The notes under the pieces were generated by a model. The model did no database searches and had not been told where the DNA came from. It saw only the letters and a program-made list of their open reading frames with translations. Positions 48,863 to 59,643 of a DNA stretch of 64,000 bases are shown piece after piece. Within the stretch, counting starts at the first letter, position 1, and every line of letters begins with the position of its first letter. Origin of the DNA: Haemophilus haemolyticus (GTDB taxonomy: Bacteria > Pseudomonadota > Gammaproteobacteria > Enterobacterales > Pasteurellaceae); assembly GCF_003352385.1 (NCBI RefSeq), contig NZ_CP031243.1:660501-724500 (forward strand). Reading direction: 5' to 3'. The translations under genes were made by a program, and so were the position numbers.

Positions 48863-51008
48863 AAAAATTTCGATTCAGATTGGTGGGATGACCTGCCAAT
48901 CTTGTGCCAATCGTATTGAAAAAGTTTTAAATAAAAAACCATTTGTGCAACAAGCAGGCGTAAATTTTGCTGCCGAAGAAGCACAAGTTGTATTTGACGC
49001 TACGCAAGCAAGCGAAACTCAAATTATCGAGATTATTCATAAAACAGGTTTTTCTGCTCATATCAAACAAGCCAACGAATTACCAATAGAAGAAAAAAAT
49101 ATATCAATCCCTTGGCGATTAATCATACTTTGGATAATCAATATTCCATTTCTGATTGGTATGCTTGGCATGATGAGTGGCTCATATAACTTAATGTTGC
49201 CACCTATTTGGCAATTTGCATTAGCGAGCATTGTGCAACTTTGGTTAGCTATTCCATTTTATCGCGGAGCAATCGGTAGTATTCGTGGTGGACTTGCCAA
49301 TATGGATGTCCTTGTCAGTACAGGAACACTCACCATTTATCTTTATTCTGCTTTCATGTTGTTTTACCACGACAATCATGCAATGGGACATGTGTACTTT
49401 GAAGTTTCTGTTATGGTGATTGGTTTTGTCAGTCTTGGAAAATTTCTTGAAGATCGCACTAAAAAGCACAGCCTAAATAGCTTAAGCATGCTCTTGCAAC
49501 TGACACCGAAAAAAGTCACTGCACTACGTAATGACAAATGGACTGAAATTGCCCTTGACCAAGTCAATATTGGCGAGATCATTCGTGCCAATCAAGGCGA
49601 GCGTATTGCAGCAGACGGTATAATTGAAAGTGGAAATGGGTGGTGTGATGAAAGTCATTTAACGGGTGAATCTCGTCCAGAAGAAAAACAGAAAGGTGGA
49701 AAAGTATTAGCGGGGGCGATGGTAACTGAAGGTTCTATCATCTATCAAGCGAATCAGCTTGGTAGCCAAACCTTACTTGGCGATATGATGAATGCATTAT
49801 CAGATGCGCAAGGTTCAAAAGCGCCAATTGCACGATTTGCTGACAAAGTTGCGTCAGTGTTTGTACCTGCTGTATTACTGATTTCACTTGTTACTTTCGC
49901 ACTCACCTACGTTCTGACGAATGATAGTGTGTCTTCACTTATTCACGCAGTATCCGTGCTTGTAATTGCTTGCCCTTGTGCCTTGGGATTAGCCACACCA
50001 GCATCCATAATGGTTGGTTTAGGTAAAGCGGTTAATGCTGGCGTATGGTTTAAAGATGCAGCAGCAATGGAGGGAACTGCCCATGTGGATACCGTTGTAC
50101 TTGATAAAACTGGCACACTAACAAAGGGAGAGCTTGAAATTTCAGCACTATGGCAACCACAAAGTGCTGTATATTCTGAAGACGATTTGTATCGTTTTGC
50201 CGCAGCCGTTGAACGACAAGCTAACCACCCAATTGCAAAAGCTATTGTGCAAGCAGCAGAACAAAAAATGTTAGAAATTCCTACCGCACTTTTTTCAAAG
50301 ATGGAAGTGGGTCAGGGCATTCAAGCCGAATTAGAACAAGTGGGAACAATAAAAGTCGGTAAACCCGATTATTGCGGTTTAATCTTGCCTAAAAATTTAG
50401 AGGATATCTGGCAAATTGCGAGCATTGTCGCGGTATCTATAAATGATGAACCAGTTGGTGCATTTGCGCTGACGGATACCTTAAAAAACGATAGTTTGCA
50501 CGCCATTCAACGCTTACAACAGCAAAATATTAATGTTGTAATTATGAGTGGCGATCAACAATCTGTCGTGGATTACATAGCTAAACAACTCGGCATTAAG
50601 AAAGCCTTTGGTGGACTCAGCCCTAGAGATAAGGCGGAACAAATTCAAAAGCTGAAAGCTCTAGGTCATGTTGTAGCAATGGTAGGTGATGGAATAAATG
50701 ATGCGCCTGCTTTGGCCGCTGCAAACGTCAGTTTTGCGATGAAATCAGGTTCAGATATTGCAGAACAGACGGCCTCCGCAACACTTATGCAACATTCGAT
50801 GAATCAACTTGTGGATGCGCTTTTTATTGCAAGAGCAACCTTGAAAAATATCAAACAAAATCTATTTTTTGCTTTGATTTACAATATTCTCGGCATCCCC
50901 CTTGCTGCTTTAGGTTTTCTAAATCCAGTCATTGCAGGCGCCGCGATGGCGATGAGTTCAATTTCCGTATTGATGAACGCCTTAAGATTGAAAAAAGTGC
51001 GGTTCTAA
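48837..51008 (+). CDS. copA: Copper-exporting P-type ATPase
   Basis: The ATG at 48837 (MPDLTPQSKKISIQIGG) lies inside copZ copy 3. The 723-residue product has one N-terminal heavy-metal domain (IGGMTCQSCANRIEKVL), eight membrane helices with the Cu(I) site VIACPCALGLATP, phosphorylation motif VLDKTGTLTKG, ANHPIAKAI for ATP binding, and VGDGINDAPALAAANV. This is the Cu(I) P1B ATPase type; it pumps cytoplasmic copper to the periplasm. An ordinary enzyme has one or two metal domains; here there is one, with three separate CopZ proteins. Terminator follows. Confidence 0.95.
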   Translation: MPDLTPQSKKISIQIGGMTCQSCANRIEKVLNKKPFVQQAGVNFAAEEAQVVFDATQASETQIIEIIHKTGFSAHIKQANELPIEEKNISIPWRLIILWIINIPFLIGMLGMMSGSYNLMLPPIWQFALASIVQLWLAIPFYRGAIGSIRGGLANMDVLVSTGTLTIYLYSAFMLFYHDNHAMGHVYFEVSVMVIGFVSLGKFLEDRTKKHSLNSLSMLLQLTPKKVTALRNDKWTEIALDQVNIGEIIRANQGERIAADGIIESGNGWCDESHLTGESRPEEKQKGGKVLAGAMVTEGSIIYQANQLGSQTLLGDMMNALSDAQGSKAPIARFADKVASVFVPAVLLISLVTFALTYVLTNDSVSSLIHAVSVLVIACPCALGLATPASIMVGLGKAVNAGVWFKDAAAMEGTAHVDTVVLDKTGTLTKGELEISALWQPQSAVYSEDDLYRFAAAVERQANHPIAKAIVQAAEQKMLEIPTALFSKMEVGQGIQAELEQVGTIKVGKPDYCGLILPKNLEDIWQIASIVAVSINDEPVGAFALTDTLKNDSLHAIQRLQQQNINVVIMSGDQQSVVDYIAKQLGIKKAFGGLSPRDKAEQIQKLKALGHVVAMVGDGINDAPALAAANVSFAMKSGSDIAEQTASATLMQHSMNQLVDALFIARATLKNIKQNLFFALIYNILGIPLAALGFLNPVIAGAAMAMSSISVLMNALRLKKVRF

Positions 51009-51028
51009 TTTCATTTATTTTTATACGC

Positions 51029-51060
51029 AATCGGTGTCGTGATCGCACCGATTTTTTTTG
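51029..51060 (+). terminator. Terminator after copA
   Basis: AATCGGTG and CACCGATT form an 8-bp stem with loop TCGTGATCG, followed by TTTTTTTT. Confidence 0.88.
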
Positions 51061-51231
51061 TCGCTGAAAATTACCGCACTTTTTATAAAAAAATTTTAAC
51101 TTGATCACAATTTTAGAATTTACTCTTTGAGATTCTCTATTTATCGGCATAACATAATACTCAAATTTAGTTAGAGCGGATTTTGCTCTGCAAATTGACA
51201 AATTTAAGTAATTTATGCTTTGGAGCAAACT

Positions 51232-52470
51232 ATGAAACCAACAGAAAAACTCAAATGGAACAAATTTGATGCAACGTGGATGTTAAACCTTTTCGGTACG
51301 GCGGTTGGCGCGGGAGTCTTATTCCTACCAATTAACGCAGGGATGGGTGGATTTTGGCCGTTAGTTTTAATGGCAATTATCGTCGGACCAATGACCTATT
51401 TTGCTCACCGTGGTTTAGCCTATTTTGTACTTTCATCAAAAAATCCTGGCAGCGATATTACTGAAGTAGTGGAAGAACACTTTGGTAAAACAGCGGGTAA
51501 ACTTATCACCCTACTTTATTTCTTCGCGATTTTTCCCATTCTTTTAATTTACGGAAATGGTATTACTAACACAGTCGATTCTTTCATTGTGAATCAACTT
51601 GGTATGGCATCACCAAACCGAGCTATTCTCTCTTTTGTATTAATTGCAGTATTGATTTCCGTCATGCTATTTAATGAAAAAGTGATGTTAAAAATCACGG
51701 AATGGCTTGTTTACCCGTTAGTATTAATTTTATTCGCACTTTCTATTTACTTAATTCCGGAATGGAATGGCGCGATGTTACATGAATTCCCAACAGCAGG
51801 CGGTTTTGTCACCACATTGTGGCTTACGATTCCTGTATTGGTATTCTCATTTAACCATTCACCAGCAATTTCATCTTTTACTTGCTCACAATTCCGTGAA
51901 TACAAAACGTTCGATGGTGCAGAACGCCATATCGGCCATACAGAAAAAGGCACCTCAACAATTTTGTTATTCTTCGTAATGTTCTTCGTATTTAGCTGTG
52001 TATTAACATTAACACCTGAAGAATTAGTAGCAGCAAAAGCACAAAATATCAGTATCTTGTCTTTCTTAGCGAATAAATTTGATAATCCATATATCTCTTA
52101 TTTTGGCCCGCTTGTCGCATTCTTAGCGATTACTAGCTCATTCTTCGGTCACTATATGGGCGCACGTGAAGGCTTAGAAGGCTTATATTTGAAAATGAAA
52201 GGTGAATCTGTAAATCGTAAAAAACTCAATTATGCGACCGCACTTTTCTTCTTATTAACGTTATGGGGCGTTGCGATTATTAATCCTAGTATCTTAGGCT
52301 TAATCGAATCTCTTGGCGGCCCAATCATTGCGATGATTTTGTTTATCATGCCAATGTACGCGATTCGCAAAATCCCAGCAATGAAACGCTACAGCGGACG
52401 TTTCAGTAATGTTTTTGTAACGATTATGGGATTAATCGCTATCTCTGCGGTTGTTTATGGATTATTATAA
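51232..52470 (+). CDS. sdaC: Serine/H+ symporter SdaC
   Basis: I take the ATG at 51232 ([12 protein letters not shown]), with TGGAG 7-11 bases upstream; a TTG four codons earlier is in frame but would put the ribosome site inside the gene. The 412-residue protein has about 11 membrane helices of the HAAAP family ([45 protein letters not shown]). SdaC imports L-serine with protons and is followed by the matching dehydratase, so the pair allows serine as carbon source. An uptake signal-like ACCGCACTT lies in the gene near 52238. Confidence 0.95.
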   Translation: MKPTEKLKWNKFDATWMLNLFGTAVGAGVLFLPINAGMGGFWPLVLMAIIVGPMTYFAHRGLAYFVLSSKNPGSDITEVVEEHFGKTAGKLITLLYFFAIFPILLIYGNGITNTVDSFIVNQLGMASPNRAILSFVLIAVLISVMLFNEKVMLKITEWLVYPLVLILFALSIYLIPEWNGAMLHEFPTAGGFVTTLWLTIPVLVFSFNHSPAISSFTCSQFREYKTFDGAERHIGHTEKGTSTILLFFVMFFVFSCVLTLTPEELVAAKAQNISILSFLANKFDNPYISYFGPLVAFLAITSSFFGHYMGAREGLEGLYLKMKGESVNRKKLNYATALFFLLTLWGVAIINPSILGLIESLGGPIIAMILFIMPMYAIRKIPAMKRYSGRFSNVFVTIMGLIAISAVVYGLL

Positions 52471-52505
52471 GCGCCCTTTAAAGTTTAGCGAATTTTGAGA
52501 AATTT

Positions 52506-53873
52506 ATGATTAGCGTATTTGATATGTTTAAAGTGGGAATTGGGCCATCCAGTTCCCACACTGTCGGCCCGATGAAAGCCGGCAAACAATTTATAGACGA
52601 CTTAATTGAACGAAATCAGTTTGAACAAACCGCTGAAATTCATGTGGATGTGTATGGTTCTCTTTCGATGACAGGAAGAGGTCACAGTACAGATATCGCC
52701 ATCATTATGGGGTTAGCGGGTTATTTACCACATAATGTGGATATCGATATGATTTCAGGTTTCATCGAGAAAGTGAAACAAACTGCGCTTTTACCAATTA
52801 ATGTTGGTCAAAAAACGGTAAAATTTGATTTTGAAAATAATCTCATTTTCCACCGCACTTTTTTAAAATTGCACGAAAATGGCATGACAATTACCGCTCT
52901 TGATGAAAATCGCACAGAAATTTATCGCCAAACCTATTATTCGATCGGTGGTGGTTTTATTGTCGATGAAGCCCATTTTGGTCAAGAAGAAAAAAACACT
53001 GTCCAAGTGCCTTATCCTTACAAAAATGCAGAAGATATTTTAAAACATTGCAGTGATAACGGCTTAATGCTTTCGACTGTTATGTTGGAAAATGAAGTTG
53101 CCTTGCATGGCAAAGAAGCTGTCAGTGCTCATCTAGAGAATGTCTGGAAGACGATGCAAGCTTGTATTGAACACGGTATTCATACTGAAGGGATTTTACC
53201 TGGGCCATTACGAGTGCCACGTCGTGCCGCATCTCTTTATCGTATGTTGCAAGCAAATACTAATTTGTCCAACGATCCAATGCGTGTGATCGACTGGGTC
53301 AATATGTTTGCGCTTGCTGTCAATGAAGAAAATGCAGCAGGTGGACGTGTAGTCACAGCACCGACAAACGGCGCATGTGGGATTATTCCAGCAGTATTAG
53401 CTTACTATGAGAAGTTCATCTCACCATTAACACCTGAAATCATTGAACGCTATTTATTAGCAGCAGGAATGATTGGTTCACTTTATAAAATGAATGCCTC
53501 GATTTCTGGGGCCGAAGTGGGTTGTCAAGGTGAAGTGGGGGTAGCCTGTTCAATGGCTGCTGCAGGACTAGCTGAAATTTTGGGTGGTAATCCACTGCAA
53601 GTATGCATCGCTGCTGAAATTGCAATGGAACATAACTTAGGATTAACTTGCGACCCTGTCGGTGGTCAAGTTCAAGTACCTTGTATCGAACGCAATGCGA
53701 TTGCTTCAGTTAAAGCAATCAATGCATCACGTATGGCTTTACGCCGTACCACTAATCCAAGAGTAACCTTGGATAAAGTGATTGAAACAATGTATGAAAC
53801 AGGCAAAGACATGAACGCCAAGTACCGTGAAACATCTCAAGGCGGACTTGCAGTTAAAATTGTTTGTACTTAA
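52506..53873 (+). CDS. sdaA: L-serine dehydratase
   Basis: The enzyme turns L-serine into pyruvate and ammonia using a [4Fe-4S] cluster. The 455-residue product has the N-terminal beta domain ([22 protein letters not shown]) and the alpha domain with cluster cysteines in [23 protein letters not shown] and LTCDPVGG. Length fits the E. coli SdaA/SdaB type. It follows sdaC by 35 bases. After it come no terminator of note and then the decayed IS element. Confidence 0.96.
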   Translation: MISVFDMFKVGIGPSSSHTVGPMKAGKQFIDDLIERNQFEQTAEIHVDVYGSLSMTGRGHSTDIAIIMGLAGYLPHNVDIDMISGFIEKVKQTALLPINVGQKTVKFDFENNLIFHRTFLKLHENGMTITALDENRTEIYRQTYYSIGGGFIVDEAHFGQEEKNTVQVPYPYKNAEDILKHCSDNGLMLSTVMLENEVALHGKEAVSAHLENVWKTMQACIEHGIHTEGILPGPLRVPRRAASLYRMLQANTNLSNDPMRVIDWVNMFALAVNEENAAGGRVVTAPTNGACGIIPAVLAYYEKFISPLTPEIIERYLLAAGMIGSLYKMNASISGAEVGCQGEVGVACSMAAAGLAEILGGNPLQVCIAAEIAMEHNLGLTCDPVGGQVQVPCIERNAIASVKAINASRMALRRTTNPRVTLDKVIETMYETGKDMNAKYRETSQGGLAVKIVCT

Positions 53874-53923
53874 ATACAAAAGTTTTAATTCAATTTATCG
53901 AATATAAGACTAAATCCTTGATT

Positions 53924-55180
53924 TGATCTGCACCCCAAAAGTTGGGCTAAACAACCAACTGATTAAGGTGTAGATTTTTCGTGACTAAATACAACTAATC
54001 CTTCAAACAACAGGTGAGTGATTTTTATATTTAAAGTGGTAAAAATAGTTCACTTACAAAAATATTTTTATTTTGCTGATAAAACATTAAGACACTGGAT
54101 TAAACAATCTAATCATAGTGGAACCAATGGATTGTCAGTAGTGAGTGAGAAACAAATGTATTCTCAGAGTTTAAACTCACAGTTATTCAAGCGGTTCAAT
54201 ACGGAATGTGCCAATCTGTATTGCCAATTCAAGTATAATCACTCATGCTCCTCCCTTTGAAAGACAAGATATAAACGGCTTAATGCCGAAATCTAAAGCT
54301 CGTCCGAGTATGAAACCTAACTACGCCAAAATGCCACCTAAGCCCAAAATATGAGAGATGATGTTGGAATTAGAGAACCTTAAACTCCGTACGGAGAATA
54401 CGATTCTAAAAAGTTGTAGGCTCTCAACCAACAAAAAATACAGAAAAAGTCTCTGTCGTAAAGGCATTAAGGTGGAACTTTCCGCTTCAGATATTGGGTT
54501 TAGCACGCGATGTTTTCTTTTATCATTTGAAAAAATCAATAAAGATACAACGATATAACAACAAATTATGCGGATTTATCGTGATAATCATGAATGTTAT
54601 GGTTATCTTGTGTTACTTTACACTAAAAACTCAATATCAATCATAAGAAAGTCCAAAGTATGATGAATATATTGGACATTAAGAGAAATATAAGAGAGAA
54701 AATTGCTACAAGCTGACAGAATTAAAAATGGGTAACAAACCTCCGTGAATTTAAAGGTATCGAAGGTAAGCTTTATTTATTGACAATTAATGATTTATTA
54801 ATGAGCCTTAATTCTGAGCAAATTATCTGAATGATATAGAAAGCGTTATCAAGACTTTAGGGAACAATACCTATTTTACATTTTGCTCAAGTGTGGCAAT
54901 ATCAAATGAGAAGTTATCAAGAAATCCTGTTGAAAATTGTATTCGACAAAGTATGTCGATAAAAGGAAATTGTTCAGATAATGTGGCCATAGAGAACTTT
55001 TGGGGCTGTTAAAAACAGCGTGCTGCGATGTAAAATAATTTGATACTTTTGAGCTGGTCGAAAAACGATTCATGATTACAATCATAAGCGTATTCAGTGT
55101 AAACTAAAAGAACTAAGCTCATTAATTAGAGAGCTTAGTTCTTCTTGATTTAATAGTTTAACTTTTTGGGCTGAGCGATA
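53924..55180 (+). mobile_element. Full-length but dead IS3-family (IS150-like) element
   Basis: Ends TGATCTGCACCCCAAAAGTTGG (53924) and, reversed, ATCGCTCAGCCCAAAAAGTT (to 55180) are inverted repeats of the IS150 type. Inside, OrfA is recognisable in pieces (LRHWIKQ near 54090; MMLELENLKLRTENTILKS at 54358) and OrfB in pieces (IYRDNHECYGY near 54570; KLYLLTINDLL near 54770; SMSIKGNCSDNVAIENFWG near 54955; the final YNHKRIQCKLKEL near 55075). Many stops and shifts break every frame, so no transposase can be made. A deletion derivative lies at 11821-12157. Nothing else is seen from 53874 to 55211. Confidence 0.88.
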
Positions 55181-55211
55181 ATTTACAACCCTTTTTTGTT
55201 TGCTCTAAAGA

Positions 55212-56582
55212 TTAACGCATGGTCACGAATTCTTCTGAACCCGTTGGGTGAATAGCCACGGTGTTATCAAAATCAGCTTTTGTTGCGCCCATTTTGATTG
55301 CTACGGCAAATCCTTGAATCATTTCATCTACACCGAAACCAATACCATGTAAACCCACAACTTTTTCATCTTTACCCACACAAACCAATTTCATTTTGCA
55401 CGGTTGGCGATGTTGAGTGACTGCAGTGTACATTGCTGTGAAAGAGGATTTATATACTTTAACATTCTCAGCACCATATTGTTCAATAGCTTGAGGTTCA
55501 GTTAAACCTACAGTGCCGATTGGTGGATGGCTGAATACAACGGTTGGAACCAAATTGTAATCTAAATGTTCAGTCGGTTTATTATTGAATAAACGCTCAG
55601 AAAGGCGACGACCCGCTGCAACTGCAACTGGTGTTAATTCAATGCCGTTTTCGATAATATCGCCTACCGCATAAATGCCTTTCACATTAGTATTTTGATA
55701 TTTATCTACTTTGACATAGCCGCGTTCATTCGTTTCTACGCCAGCATTTTCTAAGCCAATTTTATCTGTCGCAGGAACACGACCTGCAGCCCAAATAACG
55801 CAATCTACAATAACATCAGATTGACCATCACATTTTACTGTAAGAGATCCATCTGCATTTTTAACAATTTCAGATGGCGTGGAATTGGTATGTAATTGAA
55901 TTCCATCTTGCGCAAGCACTTCCACTAATGTTTCTACGATTAATGGATCTTGATTACGCATTGGCGCATGGCGACGCACTAATAAATGCGTTTCCACGCC
56001 TAGGCTGTTTAATACACCAGAAAGTTCAACGGCAATATAGCCTGCACCAATAACAGCAGCGCGTTTTGGTAATTCTGTTAATGCAAAGAAACCATCTGAA
56101 TCAATGCCGAATTCTTGTCCTTTAATGTTTGGACGATATGGATGACCACCAGTTGCGATTAAAATATGATCAGCGGTTACTTGTTCTTTTGTACCATCAG
56201 CAAGTGTTACTTCAATAGTATGAGCATCTACAAATTTTCCGAAACCGTTAATTACATCAATGTTATTTTTCGCTAATACATTGTTATAAGATGTATGAAT
56301 ACGACCAATATAGGCTTGGCGACTTTCAATCAGTTTTGAAAAATCAAATTTTTTCACTTCAACATCAAAACCATAATCTGGCGCATAATTGTTAATTGCT
56401 TCTGCAATATGTGCACCATAAAACATTACTTTTTTAGGTACGCAACCTACATTTACACAAGTGCCCCCAAGATGTTTGGCTTCAATGATTGCGCATTTTT
56501 TTCCATAGCTTGCAGCACGATTTAGAGAAGCAATACCGCCACTGCCACCGCCAATAGCGATGTAATCATAATGTTTAGTCAT
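55212..56582 (-). CDS. gor: Glutathione reductase
   Basis: Gor reduces glutathione disulfide with NADPH. The 456-residue flavoprotein has the FAD motif [15 protein letters not shown], the redox-active disulfide [15 protein letters not shown], the NADPH motif [13 protein letters not shown] with the Arg pair in [10 protein letters not shown], and the C-terminal [12 protein letters not shown] with the catalytic His-Glu. Length matches E. coli Gor. It is in single-gene arrangement; H. influenzae takes up glutathione, so reduction matters here. Confidence 0.96.
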   Translation of the reverse strand: MTKHYDYIAIGGGSGGIASLNRAASYGKKCAIIEAKHLGGTCVNVGCVPKKVMFYGAHIAEAINNYAPDYGFDVEVKKFDFSKLIESRQAYIGRIHTSYNNVLAKNNIDVINGFGKFVDAHTIEVTLADGTKEQVTADHILIATGGHPYRPNIKGQEFGIDSDGFFALTELPKRAAVIGAGYIAVELSGVLNSLGVETHLLVRRHAPMRNQDPLIVETLVEVLAQDGIQLHTNSTPSEIVKNADGSLTVKCDGQSDVIVDCVIWAAGRVPATDKIGLENAGVETNERGYVKVDKYQNTNVKGIYAVGDIIENGIELTPVAVAAGRRLSERLFNNKPTEHLDYNLVPTVVFSHPPIGTVGLTEPQAIEQYGAENVKVYKSSFTAMYTAVTQHRQPCKMKLVCVGKDEKVVGLHGIGFGVDEMIQGFAVAIKMGATKADFDNTVAIHPTGSEEFVTMR

Positions 56583-56725
56583 AGCTTGATCCTTTTTTGA
56601 ACTTAAAAATTTTCCGTATTTTGCCTAATTTTTATGAAGAATGCTATAAATTGATGTAATTGGTTATTATTAATAATCGTACTATCCTCTTTTCTTTTTT
56701 AACTTTGATATGTTATCCTTTTTTC

Positions 56726-56744
56726 ATTACGAATCATTCTCATT
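56726..56744. promoter_or_regulatory. Fur box before the siderophore operon
   Basis: ATTACGAATCATTCTCATT is 19 bases with the GAATCATTCTCATT pattern of Fur boxes. It lies 5 bases before the ATG at 56750 and argues against a start upstream, because that would put the box inside the gene. TATGTTATCC upstream is a possible -10 region. Confidence 0.7.
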
Positions 56745-56749
56745 TTAAG

Positions 56750-57703
56750 ATGTTTAAACGGCGATACTTAGTTTTTCTATTAGTTTTACTTTCCGCTATT
56801 TCTCTTTTTCTTGGCATAAGTACGGTTAATTTACAGGGCTTGCTGCATTTTAAAGGTAATCAATGGCAGATTTTTCTTGATAGTCGCGTACCGCGTTTGG
56901 TGAGTATTTTGATTGCGGGCGCGTCGTTGAGTATTTGTGGCTTGGTGATGCAGCAACTGAGCCGCAATCGTTTTGTATCGCCAACAACCGCCGGCACAAT
57001 GGATAGCGCGCGTCTTGGGATTTTGCTGGCGATTCTATTTTTTCCAGGTGCCTCGATACTGCTGAAAACCACTATCGCGGTACTGGTGTCTTTCCTTGGC
57101 TCGCTGTTATTTATGATGATCCTATCCCGCCTGAAGTTCAAAGATACGATTTTTGTACCTTTAGTAGGGATGATGTTCGGCAATATCATTAGTTCGATCA
57201 CTGCTTTTATCGCCTATCAACAAGATTTGTTGCAGAACCTTTCTGGCTGGTTACAAGGAGATTTTTCTCTTGTCATGAGCGGCCGCTACGAGTTGCTTTA
57301 TTTCAGCATCCCTATGTTGATTGTGTCTTATCTGTTTGCGCATCGTTTTTCTATCGTCGGAATGGGGAAAGATTTTGCTACCAATCTCGGCTTAAATTAT
57401 AACCAAGTGCTTTATGTTGGCCTGATGATTGTGGCAACGGTGTCGTCGATGATTATTGTATCTGTCGGGGTAATTCCTTTTTTAGGCTTGATTGTGCCGA
57501 ATCTCGTCACATTATATTTGGGTGATAACTTGAAAAAAAATCTTTCTCACACCGCACTTTTAGGTGCTGTTTTTGTGTTGTTCTGCGATATTTTGGGGCG
57601 CAGCCTAATTTACCCTTACGAGATTTCTATTAATGCTGTCGTTGGCGTGATTGGCAGCGGCATTTTCTTATATTTCTTACTGAAACGGGAGCGTTATGCG
57701 TAA
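56750..57703 (+). CDS. Iron-siderophore ABC permease, FecCD family (first)
   Basis: I start at MFKRRYLVFLLVLLSAIS (56750), after the Fur box; an ATG 30 codons upstream gives no better start. The 317-residue protein has about nine helices and the FecCD motifs: LDSRVPRLVSILIAGASLSICGLVMQQLSRN and VIPFLGLIVPNLV with the EAA-like Gly. It resembles YclN/FetC/CeuB-type permeases for catechol or mixed siderophores. The base composition of its middle is richer in GC than most of the window. It overlaps the next gene by 8 bases. One uptake signal (about 57551) shows long residence in Pasteurellaceae. Confidence 0.9.
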   Translation: MFKRRYLVFLLVLLSAISLFLGISTVNLQGLLHFKGNQWQIFLDSRVPRLVSILIAGASLSICGLVMQQLSRNRFVSPTTAGTMDSARLGILLAILFFPGASILLKTTIAVLVSFLGSLLFMMILSRLKFKDTIFVPLVGMMFGNIISSITAFIAYQQDLLQNLSGWLQGDFSLVMSGRYELLYFSIPMLIVSYLFAHRFSIVGMGKDFATNLGLNYNQVLYVGLMIVATVSSMIIVSVGVIPFLGLIVPNLVTLYLGDNLKKNLSHTALLGAVFVLFCDILGRSLIYPYEISINAVVGVIGSGIFLYFLLKRERYA

Positions 57704-58655
57704 ATCATCGTTCCTTCATTTAGTGATTTTAGGGATTCTGGTGCTCGTGAGCATTGCCTTATATCTTGGCTATCATTTACCAAACCGCTGGCAATATGCT
57801 TTAACCAATCGCGCTTTATCGGTAACGGCGATTATCGTGACAGGCATTGCGATTGCATTAGCTACGATGCTTTTCCAAACAGTGGTAAATAATCGCATTC
57901 TCACGCCGAGCATTTTAGGGGTGGACTCACTGTATTTATTAATCCAAACAGGAATTTTATTTTTATTCGGTTCAAACACACTACTTTCCCTCAATCCGAT
58001 TACGCTTTTTCTCGGCAGCACCGGCGTAATGATTGGCTTTATGCTTGCGCTCTATCATTTTCTATTCAAAAAGGAATCACAGAATATTTTCTTTTTATTG
58101 CTCGTCGGAATTGTGTTTGGCACGTTTTTTGGCAGTCTGACGACCTTTATAGAAGTATTGATTGACCCCAATGAATTCCAAATATCGCAAGATATTGGCT
58201 TTGCTAGTTTCAACCGAATCAATACTCATATTCTTTGGTTAGCGTTGGTGATTTTGATTGTCGTCATACTGTTTAGCTTGCGTTATTGGAAATACTTGGA
58301 TGTGCTGGCACTAGGGCGCGAACAGGCGATTAATTTGGGCGTGGATTATCAACCGATGATAAAAAAACTACTGATTATTGTGGCAATTTTAATGTCTGTT
58401 TCCACCGCACTTGTGGGACCATTGACGTTTTTAGGCTTGCTGGTGATGAATGTGACCTTTGAATTTATGCGTGATTATCGTCATAAATTCCTTATTCCGG
58501 CAGCCATGTTACTTTCCGTTTTTACCTTAGTAAGCGGACAATTTTTATTGGCGCAAGTGTTTACTTTCAGCACACCACTGAGCGTGATCATTAATTTTGT
58601 GGGCGGCATATATTTCCTTTCTCTGTTATTGAGAGCAAATAAAAAATGGCAATAG
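57696..58655 (+). CDS. Iron-siderophore ABC permease, FecCD family (second)
   Basis: The 319-residue protein is the partner permease (YclO/FetD/CeuC type). Nine or ten hydrophobic helices; motifs NRALSVTAIIVTGIAIALATMLFQ and VGPLTFLGLLVMNV (the coupling region for the ATPase) are visible. With the first permease it should form a heterodimer. The start overlaps the preceding stop; the end overlaps the ATPase gene by 10 bases. An uptake signal lies at about 58404. Confidence 0.9.
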   Translation: MRKSSFLHLVILGILVLVSIALYLGYHLPNRWQYALTNRALSVTAIIVTGIAIALATMLFQTVVNNRILTPSILGVDSLYLLIQTGILFLFGSNTLLSLNPITLFLGSTGVMIGFMLALYHFLFKKESQNIFFLLLVGIVFGTFFGSLTTFIEVLIDPNEFQISQDIGFASFNRINTHILWLALVILIVVILFSLRYWKYLDVLALGREQAINLGVDYQPMIKKLLIIVAILMSVSTALVGPLTFLGLLVMNVTFEFMRDYRHKFLIPAAMLLSVFTLVSGQFLLAQVFTFSTPLSVIINFVGGIYFLSLLLRANKKWQ

Positions 58656-59413
58656 AAATCAAACATATTTATAAATCTTACGGTTCAAAAAAAGTGGTGG
58701 ATGATGTATCACTCACCATTCCCACTGGGAAAATTACATCTTTTATCGGCCCGAATGGGGCAGGAAAAAGCACCCTTCTAGGCATTATCAGCCGATTGTT
58801 AGCAGCCGATAGCGGCGAAGTGTATCTGAATAATCAGTTACTGAATGAACAAAAAAGTACTGACATTGCGCGCCAATTAGCCATCTTAAAACAATCCAAT
58901 CACATTAATTTGCGCATTACCGTGGAAGAATTGGTGGCATTCGGTCGTTTTCCTTACTCTAAAGGAAATCTCACCGAAAACGACCGCACTTTTATCAGCA
59001 ACGCTATTGCTTATATGAATTTAGATGAAATTCGCCATCAATACATTGAAAACCTAAGTGGTGGACAACGCCAGCGCGCTTATATTGCGATGACTTTAGC
59101 GCAGGATACAGATTATATTTTGCTCGATGAACCGCTCAATAATTTGGATATGAAACATTCCGTGCAAATTATGCAGGTGCTGCATAAACTCGTTACGGAG
59201 CTGAATAAAACCGTCGTGATTGTGATTCATGATATCAATTTTGCGTCCTGTTATTCTGATTACATTATCGCCATGAAACAAGGTAAGCTCGTTGCGCAAG
59301 GTTCTGTGGAAGAAATGATGCAATCACCAGTGCTGCAGGATATTTACGAAATGACGATTCCGATTCAAGAAATTGAAGGGAGAAGGATTGCGGTTTATTT
59401 TCGTCAGGAATGA
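58646..59413 (+). CDS. Iron-siderophore ABC transporter ATPase
   Basis: The 255-residue protein is a standard importer ATPase: Walker A IGPNGAGKSTLLG, Q-loop AILKQSNHINLR, signature LSGGQRQRAYIA, Walker B DYILLDEPLNNLD and the switch His in VIVIHDINFAS. It belongs to the FepC/YclP group and would power the two permeases. An uptake signal lies at about 58984. It is followed by a 230-base structured gap before the binding protein. Confidence 0.92.
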   Translation: MAIEIKHIYKSYGSKKVVDDVSLTIPTGKITSFIGPNGAGKSTLLGIISRLLAADSGEVYLNNQLLNEQKSTDIARQLAILKQSNHINLRITVEELVAFGRFPYSKGNLTENDRTFISNAIAYMNLDEIRHQYIENLSGGQRQRAYIAMTLAQDTDYILLDEPLNNLDMKHSVQIMQVLHKLVTELNKTVVIVIHDINFASCYSDYIIAMKQGKLVAQGSVEEMMQSPVLQDIYEMTIPIQEIEGRRIAVYFRQE

Positions 59414-59643
59414 TCTTTTATTAAATAAAAATTATCTTGCCATCCCACTGCTTGTGGGGGACAAAATACATAGCATTTTGAGCGTTGGCTTTGCCAACGA
59501 TCCCTATGGGATGAACGTAGCAAATAACGTGCCCAAAGAGCGGAAGGGGCCATATAGGGTTCCCCTCTCAACTTGCGCCCATCCTCTGTAAACAGGGTGA
59601 GCGAGGTATTCTTTACCTTAATAACATTACACAAGGAAACACT
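59414..59643. other. Structured 230-base gap inside the siderophore locus
   Basis: Several hairpins stand close together: CGTTGGC-TTT-GCCAACG (59483-59499), directly followed by ATCCC-TAT-GGGAT (59500-59512), then AGGGG...CCCCT (about 59545-59566) and CCTC...GAGG near 59573-59607. It is richer in G and C than ordinary Haemophilus gaps. No protein is convincing. It could be a processing site that separates ATPase from binding-protein levels, a small RNA, or old mobile DNA. Confidence 0.45.

Noticed and set aside
54018-54558. Two short plus-strand frames in 54.0-54.6 kb
   Set aside because: They are broken pieces of the IS3-family OrfA, listed with the element.
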